Source of the DNA: Kutzneria kofuensis | GTDB taxonomy: Bacteria > Actinomycetota > Actinomycetes > Mycobacteriales > Pseudonocardiaceae | Assembly (NCBI RefSeq): GCF_014203355.1 | Contig: NZ_JACHIR010000001.1 | Span: 496,001 to 560,000 of the forward strand | DNA: 64,000 nucleotides | Direction of reading: 5' to 3' | Position numbers and translations under genes: made by a program | The notes under the pieces: model-generated | What the model saw: the letters and a program-made list of their open reading frames with translations, nothing else | Told to the model about the DNA's origin: nothing | Database searches by the model: none | Shown here: positions 63,807 to 64,000 of the stretch, piece by piece | Layout of the letters: the number at the start of each line of letters is the position of its first letter | Position numbering within the stretch: position 1 is the stretch's first letter

Positions 63807-64000
63807 CTAGAAGTGAGTCGCGATGCCGAACACCTCCCGGAGCCGGGCCATGTCGTAGCGGTCGCGGTCGGTGGGCTCGTAGCCCTGGTGGAAGCAGACC
63901 TGCTGCTCCGCCGACAGACACGGCACCCGCGTCCCCCGGATCGTGCCCGTGACGAAACACGATGCCGGATAGCGGAACGGCTGCTCGGGAACGAAAGACG
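63807..64000 (-). CDS. Nucleotidyltransferase-like protein, C-terminal end only
   Basis: The last 64 codons of a gene that begins outside the window. The visible peptide includes PFRYPASCFVTGTIRGTRVP, then CLSAEQQVCFHQGYEPTDRD and ends in REVFGIATHF. It resembles the C-terminal part of lincosamide/aminoglycoside nucleotidyltransferase-domain proteins. The catalytic region is not in the window, so activity cannot be judged. It converges with the GNAT gene; nothing is seen in 63721-63806. Confidence 0.6.
   Translation of the reverse strand, partial: SFVPEQPFRYPASCFVTGTIRGTRVPCLSAEQQVCFHQGYEPTDRDRYDMARLREVFGIATHF

Overview
This is about 64 kb of high-GC actinomycete chromosome. The composition (roughly 70% G+C by eye), the many GTG starts, the four-base ATGA/GTGA gene overlaps, several apparently leaderless promoters, and the gene content (SARP-type regulator, F420/flavin-type monooxygenase, cytochrome P450, DUF222-HNH repeat protein, mycobacterial-type SOS box, DasR-type site) suggest a filamentous member of the Pseudonocardiales. 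The genus is not determined. No rRNA, tRNA, CRISPR array, prophage or integrase was seen.

Region 1 (1-15.6 kb) is a catabolic and uptake region. An MFS transporter diverges from a TetR regulator. A ROK repressor and an M81/MlrC-type metallopeptidase then diverge from a complete oligopeptide-type ABC importer (lipoprotein, two permeases, fused double ATPase). A novel-looking regulator and a clan GH-A glycoside hydrolase follow.

Region 2 (15.6-26.9 kb) holds a YdcF-type membrane protein, a leaderless TetR-P450-SDR operon, htpG, a secreted GH92 mannosidase, and a two-gene FIST sensor and diguanylate cyclase operon.

Region 3 (27.0-28.6 kb) is a DUF222-HNH endonuclease gene with a candidate LexA box in its promoter. 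Two related ~115-nt palindromic elements flank it in opposite orientation, so it looks like a small mobile or formerly mobile unit.

Region 4 (28.6-35.6 kb) carries a Tat-exported purple acid phosphatase, a molybdopterin oxidoreductase with its flavin reductase, an epoxide-hydrolase-like enzyme that shares an operator with a TetR gene, an MFS exporter and two crcB fluoride channel genes.

Region 5 (35.6-44.8 kb) is a stress-signalling island. It has a soluble hybrid histidine kinase with seven near-identical 92-residue HAMP repeats, a SpoIIE-type phosphatase, two STAS anti-anti-sigma proteins, CsbD, a small membrane protein and a CYTH-CHAD protein.

Region 6 (44.8-50.6 kb) is the most striking part: a translationally coupled RNA-repair operon. 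It encodes a small RNA ligase, an RNA ligase fused to a polynucleotide-kinase-like P-loop domain, and an 874-residue protein joining an MJ1316/DUF504 end-recognition domain, an endonuclease/exonuclease/phosphatase domain, a 2H phosphoesterase and a nucleotidyltransferase. A phosphotransferase-like gene follows.

Region 7 (50.7-64 kb) has a secreted peptidase-like protein that may lack its catalytic His, a secreted lysozyme-like protein behind a perfect DasR-type site, a GntR/nitrilase/amino-acid permease unit, acetyltransferases, DUF488, a 1,429-residue SARP-STAND-WD40 regulator, a luciferase-like monooxygenase with its FMN reductase, and the C-terminal end of a nucleotidyltransferase-like gene cut by the window edge.
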